From Lentinula raphanica (taxonomy: Eukaryota > Basidiomycota > Agaricomycetes > Agaricales > Omphalotaceae): DNA of 64,000 nucleotides. This document shows positions 58,351 to 64,000 of the stretch, in pieces; positions within the stretch are counted from its first letter, which is position 1; each line of letters begins with the position of its first letter. Location: the NCBI GenBank assembly GCA_027919835.1, contig JANVFP010000023.1, positions 310,001 to 374,000 of the forward strand. The letters run 5' to 3'. Made by a program: the position numbers and the translations under genes. The notes under the pieces were generated by a model. The model had not been told where the DNA came from. It saw only the letters and a list, made by a program, of their open reading frames with translations, and made no database searches.

Positions 58351-59196
58351 ATGTCGGCACCTTCCCAACGAGGCTTCTCTCCTTCAACTTTAATTTCTCG
58401 TAGCACCTTCGTCTTCTTCCGTGCAATAACCCTCCCTTTTCAATACGCTATTCTTACCTCTGGTCCTCTTGCTGTTTCTCTCGTAAGACGTTTAGGTGGG
58501 ACACCTATTCCTCCTACGGTCGGACACCCTCTTCATCTTCTGGGGCTCAACACCGGTTTGTCTGTCCAACGCGCAATCTTTTTTGGCATGGTCGTAGGCT
58601 CAGTCATGAAGCAAAGTTATTGGGCGATGTTCATTTCCAGAGAAAAGCTGTCGGTTGGAGCATCTGCACTAGTTGGGGTTCTACAAACAGTTGGCGACGG
58701 ACTTAATGTGGTCCTGTTCACCAACACTGCTACGTCTGCTTTGGCTTACTCTGCTATCGACGGAGAGAAGACTGCGCTTTCTGTGCCATTCATAGTGGGA
58801 TCAGGAATGTATGTGCTCGGTATCGTTTTGGAATGGGGTTCAGAAATGCAGAGGTCACGATTTAAAAAGGACCCGAAGAATGAAGGACGTCTTTACACCA
58901 GGGGTTTATTTAGACTCGCGAGGCATATCAATTACGGTGGATATGTTCTTTGGAGGGCAGGCTTTGCTTTGGCTGCCGCAGGTTGGACTTGGGGTGCAAT
59001 CATTGGTAGTCTGGGGATCTGGAAATTCGTGAATAGTGCCATTCCCGAACTCGACGACTATTGTTCAAAGAGGGTGAGTCTCCCGGCTCACTTGTATCGT
59101 GTGTCGACACTGAGCGCATCATATTGCCAGTACAACGAACAGTGGGCACAATACAAGAAAGCCGTACCGTACAAACTCTTCCCGTTCATTCTTTGA
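58351..59196 (+). CDS. DUF1295 / steroid-5-alpha-reductase-like membrane protein (262 aa)
   Basis: Exons 58351-59073 and 59131-59196, intron GTGAGT...TGCCAG in phase 0. The ATG MSAPSQRGFSPS was preferred because upstream in-frame sequence has no better context. About six hydrophobic segments. The conserved C-terminal signature GLFRLARHINYGGYVLWRAGFALAAAGW (about residues 185-212) matches the GLFxxxRHPNYxGE pattern of DUF1295, 5-alpha-reductase and isoprenylcysteine methyltransferase folds. Here His-Ile replaces the usual His-Pro. ER membrane localisation is likely. These families reduce or methylate lipid substrates; which applies here cannot be told. It sits between a P450 and a convergent UGT, so tailoring of a sterol or terpenoid is possible. 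Confidence 0.75.
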   Translation: MSAPSQRGFSPSTLISRSTFVFFRAITLPFQYAILTSGPLAVSLVRRLGGTPIPPTVGHPLHLLGLNTGLSVQRAIFFGMVVGSVMKQSYWAMFISREKLSVGASALVGVLQTVGDGLNVVLFTNTATSALAYSAIDGEKTALSVPFIVGSGMYVLGIVLEWGSEMQRSRFKKDPKNEGRLYTRGLFRLARHINYGGYVLWRAGFALAAAGWTWGAIIGSLGIWKFVNSAIPELDDYCSKRVSLPAHLYRVSTLSASYCQYNEQWAQYKKAVPYKLFPFIL

Positions 59197-59510
59197 TGAT
59201 GTTATCATCGACAGGCAACTACACAGCGGCATCAGACTCTTCAGATCATTTGAGATCATGTTGTGGGTCAGTCATATCCGCCTTTCGTCGCATAGTATAT
59301 GTTGGAATCATCACAAATTCCAAAACTATTTACGGCCGGCGCTCGAGCCATCAGAAGATGACACGGAGGGAGACGGTTCGAAAGTTTTACGACTCTCGCT
59401 ATATTTTAGATATCTTAACAAGTTTTGCGCAGAGAAGCTCGGAGTTGTCTAGTCTGTAAGTATATCGGTAATCTTGGTACACAGATGACAGTGCACTCTC
59501 TGTTTGTTCT
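59197..59510. other. Convergent intergenic region
   Basis: 314 nt between the DUF1295-like stop and the UGT stop. No gene seen. Confidence 0.5.
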
Positions 59511-61530
59511 CTAGACGCAGTACTTGTCAAGAAATTCATTCAACTCAACCCTACACTGTTTGCCCTCATCCCAGCTTCTCCATATCTCTTCCCCAAGCTT
59601 CTCAAAGTTCGACCTCACCAATTGTCCTTCCTCCGACTTCAACTTCTTGAGAAGCTCAGTCACCTCCGCCCGAACTGCGTCGACGGTGAAAGTGGGTTTG
59701 TAGTTCGTGCCCTCGAACCGTAACAACAGTTTCGTTCCATCATCACCAGAGCGCACCTCGATCAATTCGAAAGCAGCTTTGTGGTTGAGACCGAGGAACG
59801 CAGCGTTGATGGGTTGATCGGCACCCATTGGCCAGAAAATTCTGAAAGCGCGTTGGATATCAACATTGAACCTCCAGCTCAAGGAACGACTTGGAACCAG
59901 AAAAGGTACGGATATGACTCACAGTGGAACCTTGTATTCCCAGGCCTCTTGGATACTATTCCAGCCTCCATGGGTAATGAACCATCCGGTGACATCGTGT
60001 CGCAAGATAGCCTCTTGTGGAGTCCAAGGCATCTCTTTCGCGATTCCGCTGTCGTTGATCGAGGCGAAGAATTCTGCGGGCAAGCTGGCTGCAAACGGAG
60101 GGGAATGCGAAAAGATGAAAGGGATCTGATTAGCGAGGAGTGTTTCAATCAGAGCGATCAGTTTCTCTTGTTGAGGCGGCCAGAAAAACGTCCCGAATGA
60201 GATCTGGAGCAGTGGGATATTGGTCAGCGCATATATGCGTATCACATTATGAGTGTGTCAAAATACGACGTTGACAACGCACATATATGAGGGATTTTGG
60301 ACCGAATCGCTCTTTCATGGCGTCCAGGAAGGGTGTGATCTCATTCTGCTCATCGTCCGAGCCCTGGTTCGAGTTGGGTAGAGTCAACGGAGCAAACGCG
60401 TAACAAGATTTCCCGATTCCTGATAACCACTTCTTCGCAGTCTCTATTGGCTCTCGTTCGTAGGTCGAGTTGGACACAACAATGACTCCGTCACCAACAC
60501 GGGTATAGATCTGACCGAATCGTACGAGTGGGCCTTCAGGAAGCAGGCTCTGTGAATCCACCATGCGTCAGGATGTAAAGGAAGCGCAGTGCAAGTTCGA
60601 CTTACGATTTGAGGCCTGAGCTCGTGAGTGTACATCGGAGGCATACCGGGCACCTTGCTTCTTTCAACAGCGGTTCCAGATGGAATCTATTCCAAAAGCT
60701 TCAAAGTGAGTTCAATACTCGAGTCCGCGTTCAGTGAGCTCACGCTGGGTTTGAGTATAGATTCCGCATCCTTGTTAGGAGGTTGGAGTATCTGGGCCCT
60801 TGCTGACTTGAGCCCATCTTCGGTCTCGAGGGAGGGATCAGCATGTCCTCCTACGGAGGCAGGACCAAAGATTTGAACAAAAGCCCCGGCGGGACCAGAA
60901 ACCCAGGTGAGGATAGGAACTTTGCCTTGCGATGTCGCGTAGATCGATTCATACGCGTAAGGTGCGAACGGCTAGACAATACAAGAACATCAGACGACGA
61001 GGATCGATATTTGGAACGAAGACGCACATCGACGATGGCCACTGTTGGAGGTGGCAAGGCCGAATATGTTTGACCGGAGGATTTGCATTGGATAGGCTCT
61101 GATTTCCAAAGGGCTGCATACGCGGGAGCGAATTCCCTAAGAGGTTCAAATGGATTGACATCTGGGCCGGATACATCGATAACGCTGTGCAGTGTGTAGT
61201 GTGTAGGAAAGGTGAGTTAGCCTTCGAAGACGATGATCGATTGGCCAAAAGCGTACTTGATACGAGGAGAGAGTAGATTGTATTCCTCAGGAGTCAACTT
61301 AGATTTGAGTTCTTTGGTGAATTTGGGGTATATAACGCCTGTGGTGATGACGGTGATCACGATATTGGGCCGCGCTCTGGCGATGATGACTGCTAATGCG
61401 GCCATGGGCTTGTTGTGACCTGGATGAAGAAGGGTGTGGACAATCTAAGCATCGAGATAGAGGTATAGAGAAGATATCGCGTACCCCATGCAGGTAAAGC
61501 ATGAAAGAGGATATTCTTGACGGAAGACAT
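59511..61530 (-). CDS. UDP-glycosyltransferase, GT1 family (521 aa)
   Basis: Eight exons on minus: 61530-61485, 61419-61222, 61161-61028, 60971-60744, 60686-60606, 60549-60283, 60203-59923 and 59841-59511. The frame closes only if intron 61221-61162 (60 nt) uses a GC donor (GAAG|GCTAAC). N-terminal acceptor domain: ILFHALPAWGHNKPMAALAVIIARA (glycine-rich start with the base His) and FAPYAYESIYATSQGKVPI. C-terminal nucleotide-sugar domain: LIYISFGTFFWP and MPWTPQEAILRHDVTGWFITHGGWNSIQEAWEYKVPLIFWPMGADQPINA, which corresponds to the PSPG-like box. It lacks an N-terminal signal peptide, so is probably cytosolic. It transfers a sugar from a UDP-sugar to a small lipophilic acceptor. Convergent with the reductase-like gene and near the P450. 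Confidence 0.92.
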
Positions 61531-62937
61531 CGATATAGTAGTGAAAGTACGAGGTTGAGCAGTACAAGAGCTTTCAAAGGATTGATTTAAGTACAAAATC
61601 GATCCTGATCATTATCTGAGAGGTTCGAGGAGCGCTCGGTGCTCAGCGCTGTGTCAGTTTGTATTTGCATCCGAAATTGATGGTATTTCAAGTGCAGCAA
61701 GGTGGCAGCACTGAATCAAAAGACATGGAAAATCTCTGGACATCTCCGAATCCGAGGCGGGCGCGAGGTGTACTTAGCAAACATGTTGACTCTTGGAAAC
61801 ACTCTGGATTGGAATTGATTGAGGCACTGAAGCTTGTGCGACTCACAACCGTTGATATCATCTGGCTCCCTCCGACGACAGGTTACCGTGTATGTACCTA
61901 CTACCCTATCTGTAGCCTGAAGAACGTTCTACATGAAGGCCCAAGATATGTAGCAGCATACTACGTGTACAAATGTCACCCATGACCACAGGAAGCAGGC
62001 TTGGGGAGCCGCGACTCTTTAGAGCTTGGCAACGCATACTCGGGGACTTGGAAGGTATATCAACCCAAGACCTAGCATGCGCTGACTGAGGGATGAAGGG
62101 ACAATTCTGAGATCCAAGCGATATGTAGCGTGATAGTGAGCGTAAGGTTTCCTGCATGAGCTAGAATATGTAGCAGATAAGAACAATTATCACCAAAAGT
62201 AAGTGGCACATACTAGTGAATCATCCGGTTTCCGACTCGCTGCACACCGTCACTGTTCAATCACGGCTCGACCAAAGTATATGATATCTGCCAGAATAGA
62301 ACTTCTTATGGGAATTGATATTGACCTTTCACTTCGTCATAACTGAGTGCATCCGACTCCAGATGGGATTAGACTGCACTGACGACTTTTGGTCATCCAT
62401 GACAGTTTGTTTTGCACTGAAATGGCATCCCTCGCTCACGCCGAATCTTTAAAAATCACCCTCGTCCTCATTTATTTCCATCTATAAGTAGCATACGTAG
62501 CCTTGGACTGAGCGAACCTATAGGGTGTTGAGTAGTTGAAACTCACTCTTGAGATCGCTACACAACCTTTCCCATTCTTTAGATAGCCCAGTAGGAGAAG
62601 AACATGCTGCGAGTATTCTATTTGATGATATTGGATTCTTTTGAGCACTGAGTCTGGTTCTCTGGTTCGATATGGTGCATCATACGAGTGTTCCGCGAGT
62701 GCTGGAGCTCCGATTTGAATAGCCACCTCCAGGTAAGTCCAGGGGGAGCCTCGACCAGTTCCTGAGCACCGTTGAAGTTGAAAGAGAGGGCTCCAGACGT
62801 CTGCTAGATCGTTGGAAGGGAGCGCGACTTGCAGGTGTTTGCGGCTTTTGGTTTGCGGTTCCGGTTGAAGTTCAAAAAACATCGGAACAAGCGCCGCAGA
62901 AAAACAATTTTTTCACATGACTCGAGCGGGGTTCCGC
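61531..62937. other. Intergenic; no supported gene
   Basis: 1.4 kb upstream of the UGT. A 136-aa minus-strand frame (62472-62882) and a 108-aa plus-strand frame (61659-61985) have no recognisable motif, no leader and no splice support. Confidence 0.45.
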
Positions 62938-63549
62938 GGGGTTACATAGCCTGGCTAGCCGTCTGTAGTACACGAAAAAAAGAGTAAACTCGTTCGTGTA
63001 TACAGCCTGGTATTAAGGGTTTGAGGGACCTTCATGGGTCATTAAGGTTCATGATCCGACGGTGCCGTTGAATAGCTGATTATATAATGTATATGTTAGA
63101 GATAACAGGAATGGTTGAATAGATAAGATTGGAGGTAGTACATCCTCACTCAAGAGTCAAAGGCAATGGACTGCGAAAGTTTTTCAGTGTCGGGTGATGA
63201 AGAAGCTTGCCTGGACACTTCTCAGCATGTCTGTCACCTCCCCAAAGATGGATCTTGGCCATGACACTATTTCTGTATACTCCTGTTCATGGTATCACCC
63301 TTTTACAGTGAAATTACGGCAACTCATTCCACATAGGATCATCTAGAGTAGAGAGCTCTCTAGGCAGCTCACTGGCATGAGTATTCTAAAGCCTCAGGCA
63401 GCCTCAAGCATGTAATCGTCGACGCGAAACGCGTCGCCATACTAAAGGAACAGTTCCCACGCCGGGATGCCATCGGCAGGGCGATCGGAGCTCAAACCTT
63501 ATAACCCATGAGGGTCCCTCAAACCCTTAATACCAGGCTAGGGGTTACA
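62938..63549. mobile_element. MITE-like element, about 594 bp
   Basis: GGGGTTACA occurs at 62938-62946 and 63541-63549, a candidate 9-bp target duplication. The ends of the enclosed 62947-63540 are TAGCCTGG and CCAGGCTA. Inside, 63004-63047 and 63496-63539 are inverted copies (AGCCTGGTATTAAGGG..., about 44 nt with few mismatches). No coding capacity. The left edge (62947-62992) matches the 45-bp insert at 42566-42610. A 9-bp duplication is usual for Mutator-like elements; that assignment is inference. Confidence 0.6.
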
Positions 63550-64000
63550 ATGTATGCTCAGAACTTTCAAGTCGAGTGACCTTTCTTGAACCACCTCCAC
63601 CACCTACTCTCGTATTGTGCTCTGTTCAAACTTCCTTCGGTTCATTCATAACATATTGCTAGTCAAGACGGCAGCCAAATTCCATCGACACCCACTCATT
63701 CGTAGAAATCGGCGTTAGTCGGACTCTATACGTTCACCATGTCTCATGGCTTCCGCATAACCTCTGCATTATGGGACAAGATTCACCATTTTGCTAGCTT
63801 TCCTCAAACCGGAGGTGACCTGCTTCGCCATCTATGTGTCTTCAACAGATTCTAACAACAGCCTGCCACCAGTTTCGTTGCAACAAATGGTTCTATTTGG
63901 CCAAAATCCCAGCCAGGGTACATTACTGAAAGCCAGCCAATTTCTCAGCGGTCAGTCGCGTTCAATCTATTATCCCTGTTGGATCCGGAGACGATGATTA
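63550..64000. other. Window end; no gene recognised
   Basis: 450 nt. An open frame from 63791 to 63997 runs to the edge, but nothing in it resembles a known protein, so I do not call a gene. Confidence 0.4.

Noticed and set aside
62472..62882. 136-aa minus-strand ORF
   Set aside because: No motif, no conserved neighbour and unremarkable composition.

Overview
This window reads as nuclear DNA of a mushroom-forming basidiomycete (Agaricomycetes). Evidence from the sequence: genes on both strands are split by many 50-60 nt introns with clear GT(A/G)NG...YAG signals. The gene set is eukaryotic (Rae1, Cdc6, bifunctional PFK-2/FBPase-2, a yeast-Yck-like casein kinase 1, an ABCC transporter, SNF2, P450, UGT). 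There are also expanded families of a kind known from mushrooms: F-box proteins and a membrane-anchored nucleotidyltransferase-fold family. I rebuilt most multi-exon genes by hand. The rebuilt models close with an intact frame, which is the main support for their exon coordinates.

Layout. 1-9.3 kb is a rapidly evolving stretch of secreted-protein genes, decayed copies and local duplications. It holds a broken Frag1/DRAM/Sfk1-family copy split by a 2.5 kb insertion, and two convergent secreted-protein genes that were duplicated, each copy having lost the opposite partner. 9.3-12.4 kb is a nested transposon: a 2.66 kb foldback element with 908-bp terminal inverted repeats and an 8-bp target duplication, sitting inside a roughly 0.42 kb MITE. 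13.7-19.6 kb is conserved: an intact Frag1/DRAM/Sfk1 gene, PFK-2/FBPase-2, and a small mitochondrial protein. 19.9-29.8 kb is a minus-strand block in which two Rae1 paralogs flank a DsbA-like oxidoreductase and a tandem F-box pair. 30.7-38.9 kb holds casein kinase 1 and a long ABCC transporter. 40.2-45.7 kb holds a tandem pair of TM + F-box-like + nucleotidyltransferase-fold genes. 45.8-53.5 kb holds Cdc6, a frame-damaged F-box gene and a Rad5/Rad16-like SNF2 ATPase, followed by a second copy of the 9.3 kb MITE. 55.5-61.5 kb holds a P450, a DUF1295/steroid-reductase-like membrane protein and a UDP-glycosyltransferase. This could be a small tailoring cluster. The last 2.5 kb carries another MITE-like element and no gene I can support.

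The most interesting items are: the foldback element nested in a MITE hairpin; the nucleotidyltransferase pair, where both copies show a +1 frame slip that an alternative splice acceptor could rescue; the reciprocally decayed convergent gene pair, one of whose proteins combines a signal peptide with a nuclear-localisation-like motif; and four GC-AG introns inferred from frame.
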